Shown: in pieces, positions 1 to 7,435 of the stretch | Layout: each line of letters begins with the position of its first letter | Position numbering within the stretch: position 1 is the stretch's first letter | Origin: Cellvibrionales bacterium UBA1963 | Lineage (GTDB): Bacteria; Pseudomonadota; Gammaproteobacteria; Pseudomonadales; UBA7434 | Assembly: GCA_002336035.1 (NCBI GenBank) | Contig: DDED01000168.1 | Coordinates: 1 to 8,851, forward strand | Direction: 5' to 3' | DNA length: 8,851 bases | Position numbers and translations under genes: made by a program | The notes under the pieces: model-generated | Told to the model about the DNA's origin: nothing | Databases searched by the model: none | The model's input: only the letters and a program-made list of their open reading frames with translations

Positions 1-1148
1 CGGTTAGATACCCAGTATTTACCATGCTTTAAAAGCCTCTCTCCAGAGCAACGAACAGCCGTTAATCGTGACAAAGCATCAGAATCTAAGGGTTCAGTGA
101 GTTGCCAATGATGCTTCTCTTGCAAACACTGCTGCAATTGATTGAGCTGTGCACGGTTAGCTAAAAAAAGACGGTCACGATACACACACAGCTGGAAATA
201 CGATATGTCGACTCGTGGATCGACACTTTTCGTCATCAGCATTCGATCCACTTCAATCATTAAGGCCGTTGATGGCATCGACAGGTGATGCGTCGAAAAC
301 CAGTATCGAAGTAAATTAGAACGCCGTCGCAAAGGCAGTGAGCCACAGGCTTCCAATGACACACTTTCACCATACCCATGTTGTGATAGACCAACATACG
401 ATAAATCTACCTTAGCTAAATCATCAAGTAATTCAATATCAGCGCGAAGATGGTCAGCAAACCGCGTTAAAAGTTCTTTAGCTTTTGGCCATCGGGTAAG
501 CAGCATGGGCAGAACACTGTGGCGAACAAAGTTACGATCGAATCGTTGGTCTTTATTAGACGGATCATCAAGGTAAATTAAGCCTTGCTCATTAACATAC
601 TGCTGCAGTCTAACTTGAGGGTGCGCCAAAAGTGGCCGCAATAGCTGAACGCCCGAATCACCTAATTCACGGGACTTCGGTATTCCTGCAGCGCCGCGCA
701 AACCTGTTCCTCGCATCAGTCGTAGCAGCAAAGTTTCAGCTTGATCGTCAGCGTGATGACCCAGTAGCAGTATCTTGGATTGGCTGTCTTTACGTAACAT
801 AAGTTCGTTAAAAGCCTTATATCGACCTACTCTAGCATCGGCTTCGAAACCACTCCCATTGCGTTCAACAGTGATACTCTTGATCAATAACTCAACCCCA
901 AGCTGAAGACAAATCGCTTCGCAATGTGCCTGCCAATCGTTACTGGCAGGGTTAACTTGGTGGTTAATGTGAATAGCGGTGAGGGTTGGTACAGCTTTAT
1001 TTTGACGAGCGAGAAACGTCACGCAGATCATCAGTAAAGCCGTTGAATCCAAACCGCCAGAGAAACCAATGAACCAATGGTCATAAGCTAACGCTTCATT
1101 TAAAAGCGAAGAATCATCGTCCATGCTGTGAGAATATGATGCTGTCAT
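1..1148 (-). CDS. tilS: tRNA(Ile)-lysidine synthase TilS, 3' end cut by window edge
   Basis: Cytoplasmic PP-loop ATPase that converts C34 of the tRNA-Ile2 (CAU) anticodon to lysidine, so that this tRNA reads AUA as isoleucine. About 382 codons are visible and the frame stays open to base 3. Seen: the ATP-binding P-loop SGGLDS at residues 30-35, AIHINH shortly after, GHHADDQAET from residue 130 followed by RLMRGTGLRG, and the tRNA-contacting RNFVRH at 205-210, all in the family order. Family members are about 430 residues, so roughly the last 50, most of the C-terminal substrate-binding domain, lie outside. The ATG at 1148 is the first in-frame start after a TGA at 1160; a second Met at codon 9 is possible and neither has a strong Shine-Dalgarno. 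It starts 43 bases after the accA stop with no visible promoter, so co-transcription with accA is likely. Confidence 0.96.
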   Translation of the reverse strand, partial: MTASYSHSMDDDSSLLNEALAYDHWFIGFSGGLDSTALLMICVTFLARQNKAVPTLTAIHINHQVNPASNDWQAHCEAICLQLGVELLIKSITVERNGSGFEADARVGRYKAFNELMLRKDSQSKILLLGHHADDQAETLLLRLMRGTGLRGAAGIPKSRELGDSGVQLLRPLLAHPQVRLQQYVNEQGLIYLDDPSNKDQRFDRNFVRHSVLPMLLTRWPKAKELLTRFADHLRADIELLDDLAKVDLSYVGLSQHGYGESVSLEACGSLPLRRRSNLLRYWFSTHHLSMPSTALMIEVDRMLMTKSVDPRVDISYFQLCVYRDRLFLANRAQLNQLQQCLQEKHHWQLTEPLDSDALSRLTAVRCSGERLLKHGKYWVSN

Positions 1149-1191
1149 AGAGATTCGTCATTAACAGCGATAGTGACCGCTAGTAAATTAC

Positions 1192-2142
1192 TTAAGGGTT
1201 GCCATACGACATTAGCCGCTGGTAACGGGTAGCCAGTAACTCTTCAGTAGACAATTGAGATAACGCTTGAAGCTCTTTGATTAGAAATTCTTTTACTCGA
1301 AACGCCGCAAGTTCTGGGTCTCGATGCGCACCACCTTCTGGCTCAGGAATCGTGTCATCAACGATGCCAAGATCCTCAAGTACTTTCGATGTTAAACCCA
1401 TTGCTTCAGCAGCTTCAGGCGCTTTGTCTGACGTTTTCCAAATAATATTAGCGCAGCCCTCTGGCGATATAACAAAATAGGTAGAGTATTGAAGCATCGC
1501 TAATTTATCACCAACACCAATACCCAACGCACCACCGGAACTTCCCTCACCAATAACGACAGAGATAATCGGTGTTTTAAGGCATGACATGGCAGATAAG
1601 TTTTTGGCAATGGCATAAGAAATACCACGTTCTTCTGAATCTATACCAGGATAAGCACCCGGCGTGTCAATCAAGGTTATCACGGGTAAGGCAAAGCGTT
1701 CTGCCATTTCCATCAGTCGCAACGCTTTTCGATAACCCTCTGGTCGTGGCATACCAAAATTTCGACTCACTTTATCAGCGACAGATCGGCCTTTTTCTTG
1801 ACCGATAACCATCACCGGAAGCCCCTCTAAACGTGCTAAACCGCCAATGATAGCTGCATCGTCTGAAAATTGCCGATCTCCATGAAGTTCATCAAAATCA
1901 TCAAAGACAAGATTGATATAGTCCATGGTATATGGTCTTTGCGGATGCCTTGCGACTCTCACGATATCCCAAGGTGTAAGGGAGGAATATATTTTTGCAG
2001 TTAACTTCGCGCTTTTTTCAGATAACTTTGTAATCTCATCGTGAATATTAAGGTCATTATTGTCGCCAACCGCACGTAGCTCTTCAATTTTGACTTGAAG
2101 ATCGGCAATGGGTTGTTCAAAATCCAAGAAATTTGGGTTCAT
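1192..2142 (-). CDS. accA: Acetyl-CoA carboxylase carboxyltransferase subunit alpha
   Basis: Alpha subunit of the carboxyltransferase half of acetyl-CoA carboxylase. With AccD it moves the carboxyl group from carboxybiotin to acetyl-CoA to give malonyl-CoA, the committed step of fatty acid synthesis, in the cytoplasm. The 316 residues match E. coli AccA nearly end to end: NFLDFEQPIADL near the start, ARHPQRPYTMDY at 64-75, RNFGMPRPEGYRKALRLM at 127-144, IDTPGAYPG at 158-166, the glycine-rich GEGSSGGALGIG that forms the oxyanion region at 198-209, YSTYFVISPEGC at 219-230, and the terminal RYQRLMSYG. The ATG at 2142 is preferred over an in-frame TTG at 2148 because it gives MNPNFLDFEQ, aligned with E. 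coli MSLNFLDFEQ. Its Shine-Dalgarno is weak. It has a candidate promoter of its own in the spacer below the pump operon and is followed by tilS. Confidence 0.98.
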   Translation of the reverse strand: MNPNFLDFEQPIADLQVKIEELRAVGDNNDLNIHDEITKLSEKSAKLTAKIYSSLTPWDIVRVARHPQRPYTMDYINLVFDDFDELHGDRQFSDDAAIIGGLARLEGLPVMVIGQEKGRSVADKVSRNFGMPRPEGYRKALRLMEMAERFALPVITLIDTPGAYPGIDSEERGISYAIAKNLSAMSCLKTPIISVVIGEGSSGGALGIGVGDKLAMLQYSTYFVISPEGCANIIWKTSDKAPEAAEAMGLTSKVLEDLGIVDDTIPEPEGGAHRDPELAAFRVKEFLIKELQALSQLSTEELLATRYQRLMSYGNP

Positions 2143-2204
2143 ATCCAATCACACTTAATTGACTGCGGCCGCCATACCGCTAAAAACAAAGCAGTTAGCA
2201 TCAT
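2139..2204 (-). other. Possible 21-codon leader ORF overlapping the accA start
   Basis: The reading frame begins with two adjacent ATG codons (2204 and 2201) and encodes MMLTALFLAVWRPQSIKCDW plus Ile. Its TGA stop shares four bases (ATGA, 2139-2142) with the accA start codon. The first ATG lies six bases after a TATAAT box, where transcription would be expected to begin, so the frame could be leaderless. Caution: any start codon followed by A creates such an overlapping TGA, and a frame of this length is open by chance fairly often. Coupled translation of accA is an inference only; there is no homology support. Confidence 0.2.
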
Positions 2205-2279
2205 ATTCTCATTATAGCCCCTCAAATGGCGACTTTGTAAGCAAGTTATTGAGACATCTTCACAAAATATCGGTAATGT
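2143..2279 (-). other. Spacer between RND permease gene and accA
   Basis: This short spacer holds the accA promoter candidate and the possible leader frame. I find no GC-rich hairpin followed by a T run on the minus strand after the RND stop codon, so read-through from the pump operon into accA cannot be excluded. A NotI-type palindrome (GCGGCCGC, 2165-2172) lies inside it without evident meaning. Confidence 0.6.
2211..2245 (-). promoter_or_regulatory. Candidate sigma-70 promoter for accA-tilS
   Basis: A perfect -10 hexamer TATAAT is read on the minus strand at 2216-2211, between the RND stop and accA. Only poor -35 matches lie upstream, for example CTTACA with a 19-base spacer, so -35 strength is doubtful. 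The expected start point near 2204 gives a 5' leader of about 60 bases before the accA ATG. This would let accA-tilS be expressed apart from the pump operon. Confidence 0.45.
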
Positions 2280-5200
2280 TCACGTATTCGACAACTGCTC
2301 TGATGATTGGAGTTGCAAGCGCTTACGCATCCTGGTTTGAATATTATCTCCGACCAGATAAAGCGCAGGGACAAATAATAATGTCACAAACGTCGCGAAT
2401 AAAACCCCAAACGAGAGCGATGAAACCATAGGAATCAAAAATTGTGCTTGAACACTGGTTTCAAGCAATATGGGGGTTAAACCAAGAAAAGTCGTTACTG
2501 ACGTCAAAACAATGGGCCTAAAGCGTTGGATTGCCCCGGTAAGCACCGCGCGCTTAGCTGAAAAACCAGACCTCCGGAGCGTATTGATTCTATCAATTAA
2601 AACCACATTGTCGTTTACCACAACTCCCGCACAGGCCATCATTCCCAAAATTGAAAACATACTTAAACCCACGCCAACCATTAAATGGCCAAAGACACCA
2701 CCCATGAATCCAAATGGCACGGCCGTCAAAACCAGTAAAGGCTGCCAATAAGAACGAAACATTATGGCCATAACGCCAAAAATACCCAGCATCGATAACA
2801 CGGTGAAGAATAAAACTTGGCCCAGAAAATCAATATTTTCTCGTTCCTCACCAGCAAGCCGAAGGTCAACATTAGGGAACTCTCTTAATAAATCGGCAAT
2901 CTCTTGTTGCTCGAGTGACGCGACAATACCACCCGCACTGAAGCCTTTGTGTACATCACTGGAAATGCGAGCAACTCGCTTGAGATCAAGTCGTTCAATC
3001 TTCTTAAATCCCTCAGTGTGAACTGTATCAACAACAGCGCTTAAAGGTACCTGCGAACGCGTCGTATTTTCAGCGTTAATATTTGTTGCAATGTACATCT
3101 CATCAAGCAACTCCTCATACGATCTGTCTTCTTTCGGATAACGCACTAAAACTTTAACGTCTTCACGTTGCCGTGGAATACGTTGTACTTGTTCTCCGTA
3201 AAAGGCACGCCTGACTTGGCGAGCGGCATCAGCCAAGCTGACCGATAAACTCGTGGCTTCAGGCTTTAACCGTAAATTAATTTCATTAGAGGGACTGTCA
3301 AGCGAGGTACCAATATTGTAAATCCCTTCTATTTTAGCCATGCTACTAGCTAAAGCCGAAGAAAATAACTCAAGTTGATTTTGGTCGTTACTGCGAATCA
3401 CAAACTCGATGGGTTTAGGTAGACTAAAAACTGTAAAACCCACATTAAGGTCTTTAACTAAAGGCAAGTCACCTATTAAGCGTTGAAACTCAATCGCTAA
3501 GGTGTCAGAGCCAATGGGTCGATCGTTACCATCTTCTAGCAGTACCGTAACGCGAGCTGTAGCTCGGTATGCAGCGACATGAACGTCCTTAACTATTTCG
3601 TATTGATATTCCTTATTAACCTTCTCTTTAAGAACATAAGCAGCCGCTTCAACATGGTTAGCCACGACCATAAGTTGATTAAAGGAACTGGATTCAGGCA
3701 ACACAACCTCTGCCGTCACGTAATCTGAAGTGACGCGAGGAAAGAAACTAAACGGCAACCAACCTCCTTTTATAGAAGCAAGTGCAAATATAAAAAGAAA
3801 ACTGAAAATTAATAACGTTAGCCGCTTGTAGCTCATTGTCCACAACAAAGCATTTTTATAATGACTAGCGGCAAACTGCGGAATAGATTCTGCAATCTTA
3901 AGCCGAGATGATTCCAATCGCATCATTTTTTGCTTTAAAGGTGTAATCAATAAATTATTGGTTGATGAATGTAGCCGACTAAAAAAGGAGCTCTTAGTAT
4001 TCGATATATGGGATGGCAACAGTAAAAGAGATTCGAACAATGAAAAGAATAAAGCTAAAATGACCGGCGTTGCCATGGTCGCGGCTTCAGGCCGCTCACC
4101 AATAAAAAAGAAAGGCGTGAAGAAAATCATTGTGCTCATCACGGCAAACCATACGGGCAACATGACTGACATAGTGCCTTCAATAGCACCCAATCGTTTA
4201 TCGCCTGTAACTTCCTGCTGGCTATAAATGGATTCACCAACGATGATGGCATCATCAACAACAATACCTAAAATCATGATAAATGAAAACATAGAAATAA
4301 TATTAAGCGAAACAGGGCTTAGGATAAGCAGCCAGATGGCGCCCATAAAGGCCACAGCAATTCCACTGCATACCCAAAAAGCTAGCGATGGCCTAAGAAA
4401 AATTAGCAGTACAATAAAGACAAGTAGAAGGCCACTAGAACCATTATAAATTAAGGTATCTAACCTGCCTTGATAACTTTTCGAGGCGTCAGACCAAATG
4501 GATAACTCAACACCACCGGGCAGTAACGATTGCTGCTCGTCGACGTAATTTCTAACCGCTTCACTGGTGATAAGAATATTAGGGTTATTCTGATTGATGA
4601 TCCAAATTTCTAATGAGCGGCGGCCATTTAATTCACTGTGCACGTCGATATCGACAAACCCGTCAACCACGTCTGCAACATCGCCAACTTTTAACACCGC
4701 ACCATCCGAATGACGCCGAATAGGCAATTGCTCAAAATCACTCGCATGATATGCCTGACCACGAGCCTGCATAGTGATATCGCCTGATAGATCACGTATT
4801 TTACCGGCAGGAAGGTTAAACGAATAAGATCGAATGGCTTGAGCCACATCATCAAAAGTAATGTCGTAGGCCAGTAAAGCGTCTCTCGAGATTTCTATCC
4901 CAAGCTCATAGCTTCTTGGCGTATGTAACTCAGCTATAGCAACCGACGGAAAGGCAGCTAACTCCTCCCTCATTTTTTCAGCCAGTTCTTTTAAATCACG
5001 CTCTGAAACCTCACCCGATAGCTGAAGTCGCATCATGGTGTTTCGCCAACGCAGATCCACAATCGCTGGTGACTCTACGTCAGGAGGAAAGCTATCAATT
5101 GCGTTGACGTTCGCTTTGATATCATTCAAGAGCACTTGGGTGTCTTCACCCTGTTTTAACTCAATCAGGACTTCGCCACGACCTTCAGTGGCCGACGAAC

Positions 5201-5444
5201 GTATCTCTTTAATACCGCCTAACTGCTTAACCGCCTCTTCGATACGCTTGCAAATTTGAACTTCAACTTCTTTAGGGCCCGCACCCGGATAATTGACTGA
5301 GACCTTAATCAGATCAATTTTTATCTGTGGAAAAAACTCCTTATCAAGCAAGGGGAATGTCAATAGGCCTGACACTAAAATAAATAGTGTAAACAACTTT
5401 GCGGCTATGGGATTATCAATGAACCAAGTAACGACACTTCTCAT
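2280..5444 (-). CDS. RND efflux permease, HAE1/AcrB-like superfamily
   Basis: Inner-membrane proton-driven pump of the resistance-nodulation-division superfamily. It takes substrate from the periplasm or outer leaflet and passes it out through an adaptor and an outer-membrane channel; the substrate is unknown. The 1054 residues are typical in length and the architecture is complete: TM1 near 13-33, a large periplasmic loop, TM2-TM6 between about 335 and 478, a cytoplasmic linker, TM7 near 542-560, a second periplasmic loop, and TM8-TM12 from about 872 to 1031. TM4 keeps the paired proton-relay aspartates (GIVVDDA, D397 and D398), and TM11 keeps the Arg and Thr equivalents (R974, T981). TM10 reads GVVVNDN at 940-946, with Asn where AcrB has Lys940. 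The ATG at 5444 is favoured over a GTG at 5447 because AAGAG (5452-5456) then lies seven bases upstream. It starts 12 bases after the adaptor stop, so both form one operon. No outer-membrane factor is adjacent. Confidence 0.96.
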   Translation of the reverse strand: MRSVVTWFIDNPIAAKLFTLFILVSGLLTFPLLDKEFFPQIKIDLIKVSVNYPGAGPKEVEVQICKRIEEAVKQLGGIKEIRSSATEGRGEVLIELKQGEDTQVLLNDIKANVNAIDSFPPDVESPAIVDLRWRNTMMRLQLSGEVSERDLKELAEKMREELAAFPSVAIAELHTPRSYELGIEISRDALLAYDITFDDVAQAIRSYSFNLPAGKIRDLSGDITMQARGQAYHASDFEQLPIRRHSDGAVLKVGDVADVVDGFVDIDVHSELNGRRSLEIWIINQNNPNILITSEAVRNYVDEQQSLLPGGVELSIWSDASKSYQGRLDTLIYNGSSGLLLVFIVLLIFLRPSLAFWVCSGIAVAFMGAIWLLILSPVSLNIISMFSFIMILGIVVDDAIIVGESIYSQQEVTGDKRLGAIEGTMSVMLPVWFAVMSTMIFFTPFFFIGERPEAATMATPVILALFFSLFESLLLLPSHISNTKSSFFSRLHSSTNNLLITPLKQKMMRLESSRLKIAESIPQFAASHYKNALLWTMSYKRLTLLIFSFLFIFALASIKGGWLPFSFFPRVTSDYVTAEVVLPESSSFNQLMVVANHVEAAAYVLKEKVNKEYQYEIVKDVHVAAYRATARVTVLLEDGNDRPIGSDTLAIEFQRLIGDLPLVKDLNVGFTVFSLPKPIEFVIRSNDQNQLELFSSALASSMAKIEGIYNIGTSLDSPSNEINLRLKPEATSLSVSLADAARQVRRAFYGEQVQRIPRQREDVKVLVRYPKEDRSYEELLDEMYIATNINAENTTRSQVPLSAVVDTVHTEGFKKIERLDLKRVARISSDVHKGFSAGGIVASLEQQEIADLLREFPNVDLRLAGEERENIDFLGQVLFFTVLSMLGIFGVMAIMFRSYWQPLLVLTAVPFGFMGGVFGHLMVGVGLSMFSILGMMACAGVVVNDNVVLIDRINTLRRSGFSAKRAVLTGAIQRFRPIVLTSVTTFLGLTPILLETSVQAQFLIPMVSSLSFGVLFATFVTLLFVPALYLVGDNIQTRMRKRLQLQSSEQLSNT

Positions 5445-5456
5445 CACAACACTCTT

Positions 5457-6707
5457 TTAATTTGACAAAAGACTGGAATCACTTTTAGAAAGCGAATCAA
5501 GCTCATTACTAAGTTGTTGCTCGGCAAATGAAGGGGTCAAAGACATTCCCTCAAAGGCGAAAAGTAAATCTGAGGTGATTACAGCAATATCATTCTGCTT
5601 ATGAAATGACGCAGGAAGTTGAACCAAGGCAAAGTCACGATCCACTTGCAGAACCGTAACGGGCTGAGTGACTAATTGCCCGTCAACAAACAACCAGAGT
5701 AAATCTTGCTGCCTTAACGCCTGCCTTGGTATGCGAACCGACCGATCAATACTATCGCCTTCAATCTTTGCTGTAAGGTACTGGCCGATCGCTAAAGGTG
5801 GATTTGTGCTTTTCGACTGAAGCTCTGAGGCTTTCGGCGAATCGTCCAACAATCTCTGAAACGGATTTTCAAGGCTAGCAACTAAGTAGTATTGCCGGCT
5901 AGTCGCATCAACAGCCGCTTCAATACGATCAATATGTGCCGCCCATTTAAACGATCTCTCACCATAAGTGGCAAATAATTCAACTGGATTAACGCTTGAT
6001 GAATGCAGCGTTATAAATTGTCGCTGGTCGGAAGTGATCGGCAAACGTACCTCAGCGACTGACGTACTGTAGATATCTGCAAGAGGCAGACCTTGACTGA
6101 CGTATTGACCTAAGTCAGCATGCTTGGCCAATAACTGGCCATCAAATGGCGCCGTCACTTGCGTTCGTGACAAGTTCAAGCGAGCTTGCTGTAAATTCGC
6201 CTCGGCAGCGGCAACGGCCGCACTGGCACTGACGAGCTGTGGTTCACGCAAAAATAAGTCATTGGATGCTTGATCACCTAGATCACGCCATTCTCGCTTG
6301 GCCTGCTTCACTTTGCCTCTTTCTGTCGCCAGCAATTGCTGGGCATTGGCGAGTTCAGCTTCATTATTTAGGATGACGTTGCGATAATCATCATCCTCAA
6401 GACTCAACAATATCTCTCCGGCAACGAAGCTTCCACCGACCGTGAAATTATCATTTATCTTACTGATGCGACCAGCAACCTGAGCCGATAATACACTACT
6501 GGTTTGAGCGGTCACTAAGCCTTGGCTTTTAAGCCAAACATAATGGCGTTTAATTTCAAAGCGTGATACATCTACCACTACCTCCCTTGGTTGGGCCGTC
6601 GGCAGAACGATAGGCTCAGGTTTTCCTGTTACTATCAACCAAGCAATCAGAGAGCCTAGCAGTAAGACAATAACAAAATAGACAGGTTTTTTCTCAGAGC
6701 CTAACAT
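5457..6707 (-). CDS. Periplasmic adaptor (membrane fusion protein) of RND pump
   Basis: HlyD/AcrA-type adaptor that links the downstream RND permease to an outer-membrane channel. Counted from the chosen start (416 residues): a short basic N-terminus and one TM anchor at about 8-27, the first half of the lipoyl/barrel-sandwich domain at about 70-105 (SAQVAGRI, then VGGSFVAGEILLSLED), an alpha-hairpin coiled coil at about 108-180 rich in Ala, Gln and Glu, the second lipoyl half at 182-212 (TAPFDGQLLAKHADLGQYVS), a beta-barrel domain, and a membrane-proximal domain ending near 386. The last 30 residues are Ser-rich. The frame could begin at 6791 or 6746, but the ATG at 6707 yields a single anchor with a periplasmic C-terminus, has GGTGGA just upstream, and lies about 30 bases after a strong extended -10. 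No lipobox Cys is present, so it is membrane-anchored rather than a lipoprotein. Confidence 0.93.
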   Translation of the reverse strand: MLGSEKKPVYFVIVLLLGSLIAWLIVTGKPEPIVLPTAQPREVVVDVSRFEIKRHYVWLKSQGLVTAQTSSVLSAQVAGRISKINDNFTVGGSFVAGEILLSLEDDDYRNVILNNEAELANAQQLLATERGKVKQAKREWRDLGDQASNDLFLREPQLVSASAAVAAAEANLQQARLNLSRTQVTAPFDGQLLAKHADLGQYVSQGLPLADIYSTSVAEVRLPITSDQRQFITLHSSSVNPVELFATYGERSFKWAAHIDRIEAAVDATSRQYYLVASLENPFQRLLDDSPKASELQSKSTNPPLAIGQYLTAKIEGDSIDRSVRIPRQALRQQDLLWLFVDGQLVTQPVTVLQVDRDFALVQLPASFHKQNDIAVITSDLLFAFEGMSLTPSFAEQQLSNELDSLSKSDSSLLSN

Positions 6708-6744
6708 CAATCCACCCAAACCAATTAAACACAATGTGAACTTC

Positions 6745-6753
6745 ATTATAACA
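6745..6753 (-). promoter_or_regulatory. Extended -10 promoter for the adaptor-RND operon
   Basis: Read on the minus strand, TGTTATAAT is a perfect extended -10 element (TGn plus TATAAT, hexamer 6750-6745). No good -35 lies 16-18 bases upstream, which is tolerated at extended -10 promoters. Transcription would start near 6738, leaving about 30 bases before the ATG at 6707. This rules against the longer adaptor reading frames, which would begin upstream of the start point (6791) or within the promoter (6746). Confidence 0.5.
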
Positions 6754-6776
6754 GAATTTACCCTGCATATGATGAA

Positions 6777-6786
6777 AGCGCGCGCT
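6777..6786. repeat. Perfect 10-bp palindrome upstream of the adaptor promoter
   Basis: AGCGCGCGCT reads the same on both strands and stands out in an AT-rich intergenic stretch. Its centre is about 43 bases upstream of the predicted adaptor-RND start point, a position compatible with a regulator site. Alternating GC dinucleotides also make chance palindromes easy, so the role is uncertain. Confidence 0.25.
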
Positions 6787-6871
6787 GCCATTTAAAAGAC
6801 TCATTATTACCCATTCTTGATGCTTAAAGATAAATAAGGCACACCATTATGTATTTAAACAAACGAATACT

Positions 6872-6880
6872 TGTTAAAAT
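6872..6880 (+). promoter_or_regulatory. Candidate extended -10 for the 134-aa gene
   Basis: TGTTAAAAT matches the extended -10 consensus at all but one hexamer base; no good -35 precedes it. A competing candidate is TTGATT at 6897-6902 followed 18 bases later by TAATAT at 6921-6926. Either would leave a 5' leader of about 55-100 bases. Both are weak calls. Confidence 0.25.
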
Positions 6881-6986
6881 CAAGCCTGAACAGCTATTGA
6901 TTCACACAGTGACTATCGATTAATATCTTTATAGAAACAATCGGCTGTCTAAACTGCAAATCATTTTATATACATTAAGGCACAGT

Positions 6987-7391
6987 ATGACTATTGGCTC
7001 TTGGGATCCAAGTGATAAAAAAACACCTGTCGACGATACGGTTGATTGCGATTTGTTAAAACGCTTGCTAGCAGCAGTAAACGATTTACCGTGTGAACTA
7101 GCCGATGCACTGTCATCAACAGACTTGCAACAAACGCACATCATTAAAGCCAGCCCATCGGCGTGGCACCATGCGATTAATGAACTCAGCAATCAAGAAT
7201 TGGTTTCACTTATACAATTTTTTACCTTAGTCGAAATGCAATTGCCCAATTGGACTGCAGGGGCGCAATCGCCGGCCATACTCATTAATAAGGCACTGCG
7301 CAAGCGCGGCGAAAAGCTAAACAAAGAAACATTGCTGTGGATCAAGAAGAACACTGACAACCGCTTTATACCTAACGGCTCTCCGTTTTAA
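6987..7391 (+). CDS. Conserved-looking hypothetical protein, 134 residues
   Basis: I cannot assign a function. The protein has no signal peptide and no membrane segment, so it is probably a soluble cytoplasmic protein. It looks mainly helical: an acidic N-terminal part (residues 1-50) with two lone Cys (21 and 36), then a denser segment with LVSLIQFFTLVEMQLPNW at 72-89, followed by SPAILINKALRKRG and a C-terminal LLWIKKNTDNRFIPNGS. This segment reads like a constrained domain and resembles uncharacterised proteins I recall only vaguely from other Gammaproteobacteria. The start is well supported: TAAGG at 6976-6980 lies six bases before the ATG. It is the only plus-strand gene here, divergent from the pump operon and convergent with the DUF1244 gene, so it is probably transcribed alone. 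Confidence 0.85.
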   Translation: MTIGSWDPSDKKTPVDDTVDCDLLKRLLAAVNDLPCELADALSSTDLQQTHIIKASPSAWHHAINELSNQELVSLIQFFTLVEMQLPNWTAGAQSPAILINKALRKRGEKLNKETLLWIKKNTDNRFIPNGSPF

Positions 7392-7435
7392 GGGTCGCGA
7401 ACTTCGTAAGCGTCAACCGTTATTCCGTTGGCAGG
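7392..7435. other. Convergent spacer, no clear terminator
   Basis: Two genes end head-on here. The best fold is a six-pair stem GTCAAC/GTTGGC (about 7408-7428, one G-T pair, nine-base loop) without a following T run. It may slow polymerase, but it is not a convincing intrinsic terminator on either strand. Confidence 0.35.

Larger units (their letters stand above)
6708..6986. other. Divergent intergenic region between adaptor and 134-aa gene
   Basis: This AT-rich region separates the minus-strand pump operon from a plus-strand gene. It contains the extended -10 for the pump, the 10-bp palindrome, and weaker plus-strand promoter candidates. A near-direct repeat, CTATTGATT at 6894-6902 and CTATCGATT at 6913-6921, sits 19 bases apart. 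No regulator gene, tRNA, riboswitch fold or clear terminator is visible. Confidence 0.7.

Noticed and set aside
1149..1191. Possible promoter or AGCG/CGCT hairpin between accA and tilS
   Set aside because: The stem has only four pairs and the hexamers near it match the -10 and -35 consensus poorly; simple co-transcription explains the spacing.
2165..2172. GCGGCCGC (NotI) palindrome, possible cloning scar
   Set aside because: The flanks run smoothly into native-looking sequence without linker or vector sequence, so a natural occurrence is the simpler explanation.
2159..2431. Plus-strand open frame across the accA-RND spacer and the RND 3' end
   Set aside because: It overlaps the RND coding region on the opposite strand, has no Shine-Dalgarno and has no recognisable product, so it is a shadow frame.
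6902..6912. TCACACAGTGA inverted repeat as a CRP or FNR site
   Set aside because: The arms are in the wrong order and spacing for CRP (TGTGA-N6-TCACA) and do not match FNR (TTGAT-N4-ATCAA).
6929..7192. Minus-strand open frame overlapping the 134-residue gene
   Set aside because: It is antisense to a gene with a good ribosome binding site and encodes a Ser- and Cys-rich low-quality sequence typical of a shadow frame.
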